A stretch of 64,000 nt of DNA, taken from the NCBI GenBank assembly GCA_050249535.1, contig JBFWQI010000029.1, positions 8,446-72,445 on the forward strand, in the 5' to 3' direction. A model generated the notes under the pieces. The model was not told the DNA's origin. It was given only the letters and a program-made list of their open reading frames with translations, and did not search any database. This DNA is from JADJXM01 sp937967285. Its GTDB lineage: Bacteria; Acidobacteriota; Blastocatellia; RBC074. Positions 25,521 through 46,309 of this stretch are shown here, piece after piece. Within the stretch, counting starts at the first letter, position 1, and every line of letters starts with the position of its first letter. The position numbers were made by a program, and so were the translations under genes.

Positions 25521-25597
25521 CAAATGGCGTGTCGGGATGATAAAATTTCGCACTGGTTCAATGAATAATTCAGACGCACAAGGAGCGAGTTCATCCC

Positions 25598-26029
25598 ATG
25601 TCCGAAGATAATCAGGGTGGTTTCAAGATCACTGACCGGAGGCTCTTCAATCCGGACGGCAGCCTTCGCGATGACGCTCCGGTCGAAGAGCCGGTTGTCG
25701 AGCCGGCTCCGCCGGTGACGCCGCCCGCGGAGCCCGCCGCGCAGTCGGCCGTTCAGGACGCCCCGGATGAGGAGGAAGCCGGCGAACACACGCTCTTCAC
25801 CGAATTCCTGATGAGCATCGCATCGTCGGCTTTCGTCTATCTTGGAATGATGGAACATCCGGCCACCGGCAAGCGCCATGTCGATCTAAATGCGGCCAGG
25901 GACTCGATCGACATGCTCGTCATGCTGCGCGAGAAGACCCATGGCAATCTGACTCCCGGAGAGGACCGGCTCTTTGAAGATCTGCTGGCCGATCTCCGGA
26001 TGCAGTTCGTCGCGCTGAGTCGTAAGTAG
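25598..26029 (+). CDS. DUF1844 domain protein
   Basis: 143 residues. Pro/Ala/Glu-rich, probably disordered N-terminal half (about 30-60), then a compact helical DUF1844 domain (TLFTEFLMSIASSAFVYLGM, DLNAARDSIDMLVMLREKT). Function unknown. Good GGAGCGAG site. The MBL hydrolase begins 2 bp after its stop and ribF directly after that, so the three form one unit. Confidence 0.9.
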   Translation: MSEDNQGGFKITDRRLFNPDGSLRDDAPVEEPVVEPAPPVTPPAEPAAQSAVQDAPDEEEAGEHTLFTEFLMSIASSAFVYLGMMEHPATGKRHVDLNAARDSIDMLVMLREKTHGNLTPGEDRLFEDLLADLRMQFVALSRK

Positions 26030-26031
26030 CC

Positions 26032-26802
26032 ATGCGGGTGACCTTCCTGGGGACGGGCACTTCCGTCGGGATTCCGATGATCGGCTGTTCCTGCCGGACC
26101 TGCACCTCTGAGGATCCGCGCGACAGGCGTTCGAGGACGGGGCTGATGGTCGAGCACGGCGATCGGCGAGTGATCGTCGACATCTCCGCCGATTTCAGGC
26201 AGCAGATGCTGCGCGAGGAGGTGCGCCGGATCGACGCTCTGCTGATCACGCATTGCCACGCCGACCACGTCTTCGGTCTCGACGACATCAGACCCTTCAA
26301 TTTCCAGTACGGTCCCCTTCCGGTCTACGCCAGCGACAGCACATGGCGGCAGTTGCGAAGGGTCTTTTACTATATCTTCGAACGGAAGCACATCGGCGGC
26401 GGATTGCCTCAGATCGATCCATTCGAGATTGACGGCGATTTCGAGACCTGCGGGCTGAGGGTCACGCCGTTTCCGGTCGTTCACGGCAAGGGGGAAGTGA
26501 CCGGATTCAGGTTCAGCGACGGTACGCGGGATTTCGCCTTCGTCACCGACTGCAATCTGATCCCCGAGAGTTCGCTCGAGAAGATGCGCGGCCTCGATCT
26601 GCTGATCATCGACGCGCTGCGATACAAGCCGCATCCGACGCATCTGCATCTCGAACAGACGCTGGCATACATCGAAATGCTCAAGCCGGCGCGGGCTCTG
26701 CTGACGCACATCGGGCATGACATCAATCACGCGGACGCCAGCCGTCATCTTCCGGCGGGCGTCGAGCTGGCCTGGGACGGACTGAAGATCGACCTCGACT
26801 GA
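26032..26802 (+). CDS. MBL-fold metal hydrolase, PhnP/RNase Z-like
   Basis: 256 residues. Metallo-beta-lactamase fold with the metal motif HCHADH (His74, His76, Asp78, His79), N-terminal FLGTGTSVGIPMIGC, and later VTDCNLIPES and THIGHDINH. The CSCRTC pair near residues 19-24 resembles the extra metal site of PhnP-type cyclic phosphodiesterases. Likely a small phosphodiester or cyclic-phosphate hydrolase. It sits between DUF1844 and ribF with essentially no gaps, so it is co-translated. Confidence 0.88.
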   Translation: MRVTFLGTGTSVGIPMIGCSCRTCTSEDPRDRRSRTGLMVEHGDRRVIVDISADFRQQMLREEVRRIDALLITHCHADHVFGLDDIRPFNFQYGPLPVYASDSTWRQLRRVFYYIFERKHIGGGLPQIDPFEIDGDFETCGLRVTPFPVVHGKGEVTGFRFSDGTRDFAFVTDCNLIPESSLEKMRGLDLLIIDALRYKPHPTHLHLEQTLAYIEMLKPARALLTHIGHDINHADASRHLPAGVELAWDGLKIDLD

Positions 26803-27756
26803 ATGGAAATAATCAGGAACAACGATTTCGCCGGCGTCTCGGACCGTTCCGTGGCGACGCTCGGCGTCTACGACGGTCTTCATCTCGGACACCAGGCGAT
26901 CGTCAGGACGGTCGTCGAAAGGGCTCTGCTGATCGATGCTGTGCCGACGCTGATCACTTTCGATCCGCATCCGCGGCAGGTCCTCAGGCCCGACACCGCG
27001 CCGCCGCTGCTCCAGACCTTCAATCAGAAGATGGAGGGGCTGAAGCTGCTCGGCATCGGGCGGGTCATCGTGCTCGAGTTCAATTCCGAGCTGGCCGCGC
27101 TTTCGGCGGAGGACTTCGTCGAACGATACATCGTCGACCGGCTGCGGGCCTCTGAGGTCTATCTCGGCAAGGGATTCGCGTTCGGAAACCAGCGCAAGGG
27201 CAACATCGACCTGCTCAGGCAGCTCAGCGAGAAGTACGGCTTCATCGCCGACGAGGTCCCGGAGGTCCAGTTGCGCGGCCACCGGATCAGCTCGACGCTG
27301 ATCCGGCGCCTGCTCAAGGCCGGCCGGGTCAACCTTGCCCGCCGAATGCTCGGTCGCGGTTACGGCGTCGAGGGCGAGGTCATCCGGGGGGACGGTATCG
27401 GCCGCAGGCTGCTCTTCCCGACGGCCAATATCCGCGTGGAGAATCGCGTTCTGCCTGCCGACGGGGTCTATGTCACACTCTGCCTGGTCGACGGAATCTG
27501 GCGCCGGAGCGTCACCAACATCGGACGTCGACCGACCATCGGAGGCGACGACGAGACCCGCGTCGAGACCAATATCCTGGATTTCGAGGGCGATCTGTAC
27601 GGGCAAACGATCCGCGTGCGGCTGCTGCACAGGCTGCGCGGCGAGAAGAAATTCAATGGAATAGACGAGTTACGGGCGCAGATCGAGCACGACAGGAACC
27701 GCGCCCGGCGCTATTTTCAATCGCGGATCGTTATTCGCAACCTCGATTTCGTCTGA
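26803..27756 (+). CDS. ribF: Bifunctional riboflavin kinase / FMN adenylyltransferase
   Basis: 317 residues. The N-terminal nucleotidyltransferase half has GVYDGLHLGHQAIV with the HxGH motif, the TFDPHPRQVL stretch, and ISSTLIR. The C-terminal kinase half has GDGIGRRLLFPTANI and ETNILDFEGDLYG. It makes FMN and then FAD from riboflavin. The start codon follows the MBL stop directly, so expression depends on the upstream genes. Confidence 0.96.
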   Translation: MEIIRNNDFAGVSDRSVATLGVYDGLHLGHQAIVRTVVERALLIDAVPTLITFDPHPRQVLRPDTAPPLLQTFNQKMEGLKLLGIGRVIVLEFNSELAALSAEDFVERYIVDRLRASEVYLGKGFAFGNQRKGNIDLLRQLSEKYGFIADEVPEVQLRGHRISSTLIRRLLKAGRVNLARRMLGRGYGVEGEVIRGDGIGRRLLFPTANIRVENRVLPADGVYVTLCLVDGIWRRSVTNIGRRPTIGGDDETRVETNILDFEGDLYGQTIRVRLLHRLRGEKKFNGIDELRAQIEHDRNRARRYFQSRIVIRNLDFV

Positions 27757-27840
27757 ATCGTATACAACGTCGGAAGTCGTTGCCGCATCTGAGTTTGCTC
27801 GTTTCAGGTCCGGTAATTTAAACGACACGGCAGGAGGAAA

Positions 27841-30178
<2,338 letters not shown>

Positions 30179-30179
<1 letters not shown>

Positions 30180-30234
30180 GAGCGCCGGCATCCTGCCATC
30201 ATTCCATTAAACAGGTACGGATGCCTGCGCTCCC
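30179..30234. repeat. GGGAGCGCAGG-type palindromic repeat (copy 2)
   Basis: GGAGCGCCGGCATCCTGCC (30179-30197) faces GGTACGGATGCCTGCGCTCC (30214-30233) across a short loop, between two convergent genes. Its right arm is also the last coding stretch of the dimethylargininase gene. Confidence 0.85.
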
Positions 30235-30992
30235 AGAATACTCAGACAGGTCAACCCGGCTTCGGCCTTCTGCAGTTCTCCGATCTCGATCTCCTCGACC
30301 ATAAACCCGCGCGCCTCGATCAGCAGTCTCGATTTCGGATTGCCCGATGTCATCAGGACCTTACCGCCGATCGACAGAGTATTGGCCGCCCACGGCTCGT
30401 CGGCCGGAACGCGGATCAGGTCGAACTGATCGAACAGTGAATCGTCTATCCATGACTCATTCAGGATGATCGTCCCGTCACCGAGGAAGGTGCAGCCCGT
30501 CTTGAGGTGGAGGCATCCACGCACCGGCGCCGTAAGGACGCGATAGCCGAACGGCTCGACGATCGCGCGCAGGCAGTCGATTCCGGCCTGATTCGTCCGG
30601 CTCGAGAGTCCGACGTAGAGGTCGCGCCCGATTCTCAGCACGTCTCCGCCGTCGAGCGTGCCGGTTTCGACTTCGCGAACCGGGCGAAAATCCGAGAGCA
30701 CTCCGCGGAGCGCCTCGGTCTCGGCCCGTCTCGACTCGGCGCCGGGGCGCGTCAGAACGGCGATCTCGTCCAGCATCAGCGCCGCATCCTCGACAAAGAC
30801 CGCATCCGGGTGGCCTTTGAGCGGCGGCAGGTTGATCAGGTCCGCGCCGAGCCGCATAAGCGCCTCGCGGTATCTGAGATGCTGCGCCCGCGCCAGATCC
30901 TGATCGATCCGCGCGCGCGGGATGTGCGTCAGCTCGCAGCTTTCGAGCGGTTCGCCGATGTCGCGCGTGATGGCTGTCAGTGTGGAAGGCAT
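30207..30992 (-). CDS. Dimethylargininase / arginine deiminase-fold hydrolase (DDAH)
   Basis: 261 residues. Guanidino-modifying fold: FVEDAALML, GTLDGGDVLR, catalytic His162 in GCLHLKTGC and catalytic Cys249 in AGLTCLSIL. The family hydrolyses N-omega-methylated arginines to citrulline (DDAH), with a related ornithine/arginine deiminase use possible. The last residues after SIL (GAQASVPV) are coded by the palindromic repeat, so the natural C-terminus has been replaced or extended. Two bp behind the secreted unknown gene on the same strand, which suggests co-transcription. Confidence 0.88.
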   Translation of the reverse strand: MPSTLTAITRDIGEPLESCELTHIPRARIDQDLARAQHLRYREALMRLGADLINLPPLKGHPDAVFVEDAALMLDEIAVLTRPGAESRRAETEALRGVLSDFRPVREVETGTLDGGDVLRIGRDLYVGLSSRTNQAGIDCLRAIVEPFGYRVLTAPVRGCLHLKTGCTFLGDGTIILNESWIDDSLFDQFDLIRVPADEPWAANTLSIGGKVLMTSGNPKSRLLIEARGFMVEEIEIGELQKAEAGLTCLSILGAQASVPV

Positions 30993-30994
30993 AT

Positions 30995-32317
<1,323 letters not shown>

Positions 32318-32323
32318 TTCGAG

Positions 32324-33733
<1,410 letters not shown>

Positions 33734-33736
33734 ATC

Positions 33737-35116
<1,380 letters not shown>

Positions 35117-35130
35117 AGATCAATCATTGA

Positions 35131-35362
35131 ATCGCAAAGAACTCAAAGGATTGAACCGCAAAGGCCGCAAAGATGGCAAAGAGTTGAAACGCAAAGGACG
35201 CAAAGAGGGCAAAGGAATCATTTGCAGGAAAGGTCCAATTTTCTCATCATTAGTCATAAGGGCAGTGGAAATAACTTGCCCCTTTATGGCCCGATAAAAC
35301 CTTTGCTATCTTTGCGGCCTTTGCGGTTCAATCCTTTGCCATCTTTGCGCTCTTTGCGATTA
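35131..35362. repeat. Inverted CGCAAAG-word repeat spacer
   Basis: Left arm 35131-35217 (about nine CGCAAAG-like words at 9-bp spacing) faces right arm 35299-35362 (CTTTGCG words). It fills most of the 313 bp between the GH4 gene start and the myo-inositol oxygenase stop, both on the minus strand. No gene seen. Confidence 0.88.
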
Positions 35363-35426
35363 ATTCCCGGCGGTCTTGGCGATTACAATTTCTCCAAAGC
35401 CCGGAATCAGTGAAATGTTGCCGGTT

Positions 35427-36254
<828 letters not shown>

Positions 36255-36439
36255 AAGACTGACTCCTCTGAAGGGCGGAAAATTGACAAACTCTTGAATC
36301 GTTGCGCAGGATGAATAATAGAAAATTTTCAGCACATGAGGAAGCCCGCTGTGTCTGAGCAATGATACCCGTTCAGCGACGATGCCGAAAAAAAGGGAAG
36401 CGTCCGGCGGCAGGTCAACCTCGAACAGATCAGGAACCT
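36255..36439. other. Region upstream of the inositol oxygenase gene
   Basis: First part of the 558-bp gap before the Crp/Fnr gene. It should hold the promoter of the minus-strand inositol oxygenase gene. I see no convincing -35/-10 pair and no coding sense. Confidence 0.3.
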
Positions 36440-36531
36440 GTGGAGTGCGACGGCCCGGCGTCGCTTTTGTAGTCGAATATCCGTTAATCGGAATGCCGGA
36501 CTACCAAAGCGACGCCGGGCCGTCACACTCC
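36440..36531. repeat. Long perfect-stem palindrome (92 bp)
   Basis: TGGAGTG, then CGACGGCCCGGCGTCGCTTT, and GTAGTC at 36440-36473 face GACTACCAAAGCGACGCCGGG...CACTCCA at the right end, with an AT-rich centre around 36475-36490. It lies between the divergent inositol oxygenase and Crp/Fnr genes. Either a mobile hairpin-type element (REP-like) or a barrier between two transcription units. Confidence 0.85.
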
Positions 36532-36759
36532 ATGATAAGAATGGATCACACTTCTTGGGAAACCAGTCTAATTGGCCAAAGATCAAATCATTTCCATCCG
36601 GAATGGCCGAACCTTTCACTCAATCCTTTAGAAGATCACTGCCGAATTCAGCCTGAAATATGCTCAAAACCATGCTTTTTTAGTCTTAAGTGATTTTCCG
36701 CAGGGATGATAACGGGGGAGCAAAACCTTAGAGCGCAAAAAATACTATCGGGAAACTGA

Positions 36760-36803
36760 TGTTAGCCTGCTAACACAGGACGGATAGCGAGCTTTGCTAT
36801 ATT
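36760..36803 (+). promoter_or_regulatory. Crp/Fnr-type operator and promoter of the Crp-family gene
   Basis: TGTTAGCCTGCTAACA (36760-36775) is a 6+4+6 palindrome of Crp/Fnr-site size. A TATATT -10 box lies at 36798-36803, so the start point would be near 36810 and the palindrome centre about 42 bp upstream, as in class II Crp/Fnr activation. The transcript would have almost no leader if ATG 36813 is used. Autoregulation is inferred. Confidence 0.55.
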
Positions 36804-36812
36804 GCACCTGCG

Positions 36813-37556
36813 ATGAGGACAGATCATTCAATGGGGGATTTGGAAACGATGACGATCCTGAATCAATTATGCGCGGATGACCATCGCACCTGTCAGACGC
36901 TGACAGAGATGTCGCTGCAAAACCTGCCTCAGGACGGGGCTCTGGGGAAGGTGCGGCGGTTTTCCAAAGGCGCCGATATCTGGCGTCCCGAGGATCAATC
37001 AGACCGCGTTTACTTCGTGCGGAGGGGAGAGGTGACAGTGCTCTTCGCTGATGCCCAGGGGCACGAAGTTATTTTACGAAAGGCTGAGGCGGGTCAAATG
37101 CTCGGAGAGCTGTGTTTCTGCGCGCCTGAGCATCGGCTCCGCGAGACATTCGCCAGAGCCAGCGTCGAGACACAAGCGGTCGAACTGAAATACGAGGAGT
37201 TTGTGGAACATCTTCAAGGCGATAACACGGCTCTCCACGCCCTGCTGTTCACGTTCTGCACTCGCCTGGCTGAATCTGAACGACGTTCGGAGATCCTGAT
37301 GTATCGCGGGGCGGATGAGCGATTGTGCCGGTTGTTGTTGCAGCTGGCTGAAATGCGAGGCCACCCGCACAAGGCGATTCCGGGGCCTGTCACCCTGCAC
37401 GTCAGTCACGATGAGCTTGCCCAGACTGCGGCAATGAGTCGCGCGCACGTCACGGTGACTATGGGCAAATTGCGGAATCTTGGGCTGATCAGATACGAGC
37501 GCAACCAGCCATTGATCGTCGATATGCCGCGTTTGGCGGCTCATATCAATAAATGA
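36813..37556 (+). CDS. Crp/Fnr-family transcriptional regulator
   Basis: Up to 247 residues; ATGs at 36831 and 36849 are plausible later starts because the predicted promoter lies so close. Cyclic-nucleotide-binding-like beta barrel (about 45-125, FSKGADIWRPEDQSDRVYFV, GQMLGELCFC), dimer helix, and helix-turn-helix (about 190-220, SHDELAQTAAMSRAHVTVTM). The classic cAMP phosphate-binding RTATA segment is not present. Cys20, Cys27, Cys101 and Cys103 could bind a metal, but they do not match the Fnr cysteine pattern. It heads a cluster of redox genes and is their likely regulator. Confidence 0.9.
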   Translation: MRTDHSMGDLETMTILNQLCADDHRTCQTLTEMSLQNLPQDGALGKVRRFSKGADIWRPEDQSDRVYFVRRGEVTVLFADAQGHEVILRKAEAGQMLGELCFCAPEHRLRETFARASVETQAVELKYEEFVEHLQGDNTALHALLFTFCTRLAESERRSEILMYRGADERLCRLLLQLAEMRGHPHKAIPGPVTLHVSHDELAQTAAMSRAHVTVTMGKLRNLGLIRYERNQPLIVDMPRLAAHINK

Positions 37557-37656
37557 TGACCGAGGCTGATCATTGCAGCCAACAGGAATTATCACGAGCT
37601 TTCCGGAAATGGAGAGGCAATGACAACAAACCTAATAACAGAAGGAGAAGTTTTCA

Positions 37657-38202
37657 ATGAGCAGAATTACGGCAGTTGACCCGAAGCAGGCGACCGGCAG
37701 CGCCCGGGAGTTGCTTGACGGGGTGCAGGCGAAGATCGGAATGACCCCGAATCTGATGAGAGGATTGGCTCATTCCCCGGCCGCTCTGAAAGCGTACCTG
37801 GATTTTTCAGGCGCACTGGCTGGTGGATTGCTGGATCCTAAGCTGCGCGAGCAGATCGCGTTGACAGTGGGGGCCGCGAACGGTTGCGAATATTGCGTCT
37901 CGGCTCACACGGCCATCGGCAGGAAGGCGGGGCTGAGCAGTGACGAGCTGGCGGCTGCCCGCAACGGTTCATCGAACGATCCGGGATCGAATAAGGCCTT
38001 GAAGTTCGCTCGCAGCGTTGTGAACAGCCGGGGCAATGTCGACAACGGTGAAATCGATGAACTGAAGGCCGCCGGTTACAGCGACGGTGAGATCGTCGAA
38101 ATCGTCGCCAATGTCGGATTGAACATCTTCACCAACTACTTCAATCACGTCGCTCAGACGGAGATCGATTTTCCGAAAATAACGCTTACCGCAGGGAGAT
38201 AG
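37657..38202 (+). CDS. Carboxymuconolactone decarboxylase/AhpD-family protein
   Basis: 181 residues. The AhpD-type CxxC...H site is CEYCVSAH (Cys77, Cys80, His84). The family includes alkylhydroperoxidase AhpD-like peroxide reducers; the thiol pair and relay His suggest peroxidase activity. AGGAG site before the start. It lies 100 bp behind the Crp-family gene and is the first gene of the putative regulon. Confidence 0.92.
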   Translation: MSRITAVDPKQATGSARELLDGVQAKIGMTPNLMRGLAHSPAALKAYLDFSGALAGGLLDPKLREQIALTVGAANGCEYCVSAHTAIGRKAGLSSDELAAARNGSSNDPGSNKALKFARSVVNSRGNVDNGEIDELKAAGYSDGEIVEIVANVGLNIFTNYFNHVAQTEIDFPKITLTAGR

Positions 38203-38381
38203 GAGGACGAGGGAGCCGGCGCCGTATTGTCGGTAATCTGATGACGGATCAATGCAATCCCTCAGGCAATGCGGCGCCGAGATCGATTGATGAGCGCGAG
38301 TCGGAACCTTCCCGGCTCGATAACACTGAACGTGCGGCGCGCAGAGATGCCCGCAACACAAATTGAACAGGAGAAGAAGTA

Positions 38382-38990
38382 ATGATTTGTAGTTTACGCA
38401 CCAATGCATCTGTCATGATGGCCGCTTTGCTGGTCGCCATGTCGGTCTCGACGAATACTCGAACGACCGCGGCATATGCGATCCAGCAGGACTCCGACAA
38501 GGTCAGCGACGCGAATATTGCGGCCATCGTCTCAGTAGCCGGCGGCCTGGACATCGCCTACGGCAAAATCGCGATGTCCAAATCGAAGGACAGGCAGATC
38601 AGGGAATTCGCCGAGCGGATGGTCACGGATCACAGCGCCGTGCAGAATGCGGCGGTCGAACTTCTGACCAGGATCGGCGTGAAGCCCGAAGAGAACGAAA
38701 CCAGCAGAGGTCTGGCGGCCAACGGCGTCAAGGTGAAGGAACAGTTGAACAAGCTCAAGGGCAAAGAGTTCGACAAGTATTACATTGACAACGAAGTGGC
38801 ATACCACGAACTGGTCGTGAACGCGACCGAGAATCTGCTGATTCCCGGAGCGCGTAACGCCGAGTTGAAGTCAACCCTCGCCAGCGTGCTGCCCTTGTTC
38901 CAGAAGCATCTGGAGCACGCTCGTCAGGTGCAGGCGTCATATGGCAAGAAGGGCTCAATGGACAGTCACAAGATGGGGATGAAGCATTGA
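38382..38990 (+). CDS. DUF4142 domain protein, exported
   Basis: 202 residues. The N-terminus (MMAALLVAMSVSTNTRTTAA) looks like a signal peptide. The mature part is a four-helix DUF4142 domain (DIAYGKIAMSKSKDRQIREF, VTDHSAVQNAAVELLTRIG), ferritin-like in shape; function unknown but often found with stress genes. Its stop TGA overlaps the cupredoxin ATG (TGATG), so the two are coupled. Confidence 0.88.
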   Translation: MICSLRTNASVMMAALLVAMSVSTNTRTTAAYAIQQDSDKVSDANIAAIVSVAGGLDIAYGKIAMSKSKDRQIREFAERMVTDHSAVQNAAVELLTRIGVKPEENETSRGLAANGVKVKEQLNKLKGKEFDKYYIDNEVAYHELVVNATENLLIPGARNAELKSTLASVLPLFQKHLEHARQVQASYGKKGSMDSHKMGMKH

Positions 38991-39394
38991 TGTTCAGACC
39001 TCATATACTCAACCGATCAGGGGCGGCCGGGCCGCTCCTGATCCGGAATCTGTCGCTCTGTATTTCGTCGATCCTGTTTGCCGTCACGCTTCTATTTGAT
39101 TCGAGTGAAGCCGGACGGGCGTTAGCGGGCCGGAAATCCGAACCTCAATCCCACACGGTATTGATCAAGGATTTCAAATACGTGCCTGAAACACTGACGG
39201 TCAAAACCGGCGACACAGTGATCTGGAAGAATGAAGACATCGTGCCGCACACGGCAACGACCAGAGGAAAAGGTTTCGATTCAAAAAATATCGCAGCCGG
39301 GGCCTCTTGGAAGTATGTGGTGAACAGGACCGGGGATTACTCATACATTTGCACGTACCACCCGACCATGAAGGCGAGGCTGATAGTCAAGTGA
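38990..39394 (+). CDS. Cupredoxin (plastocyanin/amicyanin-like) exported protein
   Basis: 134 residues from ATG 38990. Signal peptide (LCISSILFAVTLLF region, about 15-40), then a single blue-copper domain: TVKTGDTVIWKNEDIVPHTA and CTYHPTMKA. The His...Cys-His-Met ligand set for a type 1 copper is complete. Likely a periplasmic one-electron carrier. Translationally coupled to DUF4142 and followed 25 bp later by a UDG-family gene. A partner for the P460 cytochrome two genes on is possible. Confidence 0.9.
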   Translation: MFRPHILNRSGAAGPLLIRNLSLCISSILFAVTLLFDSSEAGRALAGRKSEPQSHTVLIKDFKYVPETLTVKTGDTVIWKNEDIVPHTATTRGKGFDSKNIAAGASWKYVVNRTGDYSYICTYHPTMKARLIVK

Positions 39395-39418
39395 CGTATA
39401 GCCCTGAGGATTTATGCG

Positions 39419-40012
39419 ATGGCTGTAACGCGGTTCGAAACACTGTTAACTGAGATCAGATCCTGCCGGGTTTGCGCGGAGCATCTGCCGCACGAGCCTC
39501 GCCCGGTCCTGAGTGCCGGCAAAAGCGCAAAATTGCTGATCATCGGCCAGGCTCCGGGACAGCGGGTGCATGAAAGCGGCGTCCCCTGGCAGGATCGATC
39601 GGGCGATACATTGCGAGAATGGCTGCAACTGTCGCCGGAGCAGTTTTACGATCCCCGCAAGGTCGCCATTGTCCCTTCGGGATTCTGTTATCCGGGCAAA
39701 GGTGCAGGCGGCGATCTGCCGCCTCGCCCGGAATGCGCGCCGTTGTGGCATCCGCGGCTGCTGGCGTCGTTAAAGAAGATCGAGCTGACTTTGCTGATAG
39801 GCAGTTACGCGCAGTCATATTACCTTGAAGGTCGAATGAAGCGGACGTTGACCGAAACTGTCGCGAGCTTTTCTGAATATCTGCCGGAATATTTCCCGCT
39901 GCCGCATCCAAGTCCGCGAAACAACATCTGGCTGCGTCGCAATGGGTGGTTTGCAAGCGAGTTGTTACCCGTGTTGCGACGGAGGGTCTCATCAGTGCTG
40001 GATATTCGATAG
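39419..40012 (+). CDS. Uracil-DNA glycosylase-family protein
   Basis: 197 residues. UDG superfamily motifs: GQAPGQRVHESGVPW (motif 1) and HPSPRNN (motif 2). Four cysteines (Cys16, Cys19, Cys90, Cys106; CxxC plus Cx15C) fit an Fe-S cluster as in family 4/5 UDGs, though the family here is uncertain. It would remove uracil or a damaged base from DNA. It is the only cytoplasmic DNA enzyme in this redox cluster and perhaps repairs oxidative or nitrosative deamination, an inference from context. Confidence 0.85.
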   Translation: MAVTRFETLLTEIRSCRVCAEHLPHEPRPVLSAGKSAKLLIIGQAPGQRVHESGVPWQDRSGDTLREWLQLSPEQFYDPRKVAIVPSGFCYPGKGAGGDLPPRPECAPLWHPRLLASLKKIELTLLIGSYAQSYYLEGRMKRTLTETVASFSEYLPEYFPLPHPSPRNNIWLRRNGWFASELLPVLRRRVSSVLDIR

Positions 40013-40136
40013 CACTAAATTTCCCGAGCTCTATTTCGCGGGGCATTCAGAAGTGAACCTGCCCTGACCATCAACACTGGACTGGGTCCGGCCTGCTACC
40101 GGTCTGTCCATTTTCAAAAACAGAGAAGGAGCGAAG

Positions 40137-40781
40137 ATGTTCTCACTGAAACGAAAAATTCAAATGGCTGCTGTGATGATCACGGTTGCCACAGGAATCT
40201 TTTTTTCCGCCTGCGGCGCTGATTCCAGTTCCGCCAAAGACGGCAAACCCGGAGCCGCCGATAATGCTCAGCCTTCATCAAGCGAATCGGTCACTCAGGC
40301 CTTTGCCCGGTACGATTCTGAAGGAGCGCTGATTCAGCCTGAAGGTTACCGTGAATGGGTCTATGTCGGTGCGCCACTGACTCCGAATGACCTGAATGGC
40401 GGCAAGGCGGCATTCCCTGAATTCCACAACGTGTACGTCGACCCGGCGAGCTGGGCTGAGTACAAGAAGACCGGGGAGTTTCCCGATGGAACGGTCGTGG
40501 TCAAGGAGCTCGTCTCCGTCGGCAGCAAGGCGGCTTCCAGCGGCAAAGGCTATTTCATGGGTGAATTCATCGGGTTGGAGGCCGCAATCAAAGACAGCAA
40601 ACGCTATCCGAAAGAAGCCAACGGATGGGCATATTTCAGCTTCGGTCATTCTTATCCGCTGGAGAAAAAGGTCAAGGCGCAAGCGCATGCCACCTGCGCC
40701 CAGTGTCATCTGACCGCTCCCGGCGGCAGCATGGTCTTCTCGCAATACTATCCGGTGCTGCGGGCCGCAAGCTCGAAATAA
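40137..40781 (+). CDS. Cytochrome P460-family lipoprotein
   Basis: 214 residues. The N-terminus is a signal peptide with a lipobox-like GIFFSACG; the cysteine may carry lipid. The P460 domain follows, with PEGYREWVYVGAPLTPND, NVYVDPASWAEYKKTGEFPD and the heme c site CAQCH (about 190). P460 proteins oxidise hydroxylamine or NO with a Lys-crosslinked heme; whether the crosslink Lys is present cannot be told here. With the nearby cupredoxin it may form a small detoxification chain. Confidence 0.9.
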   Translation: MFSLKRKIQMAAVMITVATGIFFSACGADSSSAKDGKPGAADNAQPSSSESVTQAFARYDSEGALIQPEGYREWVYVGAPLTPNDLNGGKAAFPEFHNVYVDPASWAEYKKTGEFPDGTVVVKELVSVGSKAASSGKGYFMGEFIGLEAAIKDSKRYPKEANGWAYFSFGHSYPLEKKVKAQAHATCAQCHLTAPGGSMVFSQYYPVLRAASSK

Positions 40782-40806
40782 TCCTGCTCGGAAATGGCAA
40801 AACATG

Positions 40807-40980
<174 letters not shown>

Positions 40981-41025
40981 TTTTTTCGCAACTGGGCTGC
41001 AAAACAATAAGGGAGACTGAGATCA

Positions 41026-41451
41026 ATGACTATCCCGATGTTGGATGAAATTCCCTGGCGCCATCTGCATCCGATTCTGGTCAATTTCAGCGCAGCGCTT
41101 ATTCCGGCTTCGTTTGGAAGCGACCTGCTTGGAATCATTACACGCCGCGTGTCGTTTTCGCACGCGGCGTGGTGGATGCTTCTTTATGCATCGCTGATAA
41201 CTCCGCTGACGGCGACGGCCGGCTGGTTTTGGAAGCGGCAAATCGAAGCCGGCCTGCCGGCTGATGTTATCTCTCAACACCAGTGGATCGGGATCTCTCT
41301 GGTCTTCGCCTTTATCACCCTGGCCGTTTGGCGCGGAGTGCTTCATTCGCGGGATCAGAAGCCCGGCGTCCTGTACCTGCTGATCGCTGCGTCGGTGGTT
41401 GCGGGGTTGATGTATGAAGGTAATTTGGGCGGGAGAATGGTTTTCGGTTAA
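41026..41451 (+). CDS. DUF2231-like membrane protein
   Basis: 141 residues, four predicted membrane helices (about 15-35, 45-65, 85-105, 112-132). The start (WRHLHPILVNFSAALIPASF) has the HPILV...F pattern of DUF2231 proteins, which often sit beside c-type cytochromes and copper proteins and may bind heme through conserved His residues. It is the last gene of the Crp-headed group on this strand. It is convergent with the PfkB gene. Confidence 0.82.
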   Translation: MTIPMLDEIPWRHLHPILVNFSAALIPASFGSDLLGIITRRVSFSHAAWWMLLYASLITPLTATAGWFWKRQIEAGLPADVISQHQWIGISLVFAFITLAVWRGVLHSRDQKPGVLYLLIAASVVAGLMYEGNLGGRMVFG

Positions 41452-41498
41452 GCAGGGACAAAAGACATGACATCCGGCTGCGGCCGTTTTGCGATTTG

Positions 41499-43803
<2,305 letters not shown>

Positions 43804-43814
43804 TTTAAATTTTT

Positions 43815-46256
<2,442 letters not shown>

Positions 46257-46309
46257 GTGATTGACAGTTCTTTATGGAATTATTACTGAAGCTGCTATTG
46301 CACTAACCG

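Noticed and set aside
25837..27630. 597-codon minus-strand open frame
   Set aside because: Covers three well-supported plus-strand genes including ribF; composition is that of a shadow frame.
36255..36362. Extended start of the inositol oxygenase gene
   Set aside because: The extra 36 residues do not resemble MIOX, while ATG 36254 has a GAGGAG site and gives the family length.
36813..37556. Crp-family gene as true Fnr with an iron-sulfur cluster
   Set aside because: The cysteines at 20, 27, 101 and 103 do not match the Fnr spacing, so the sensor chemistry is left open.
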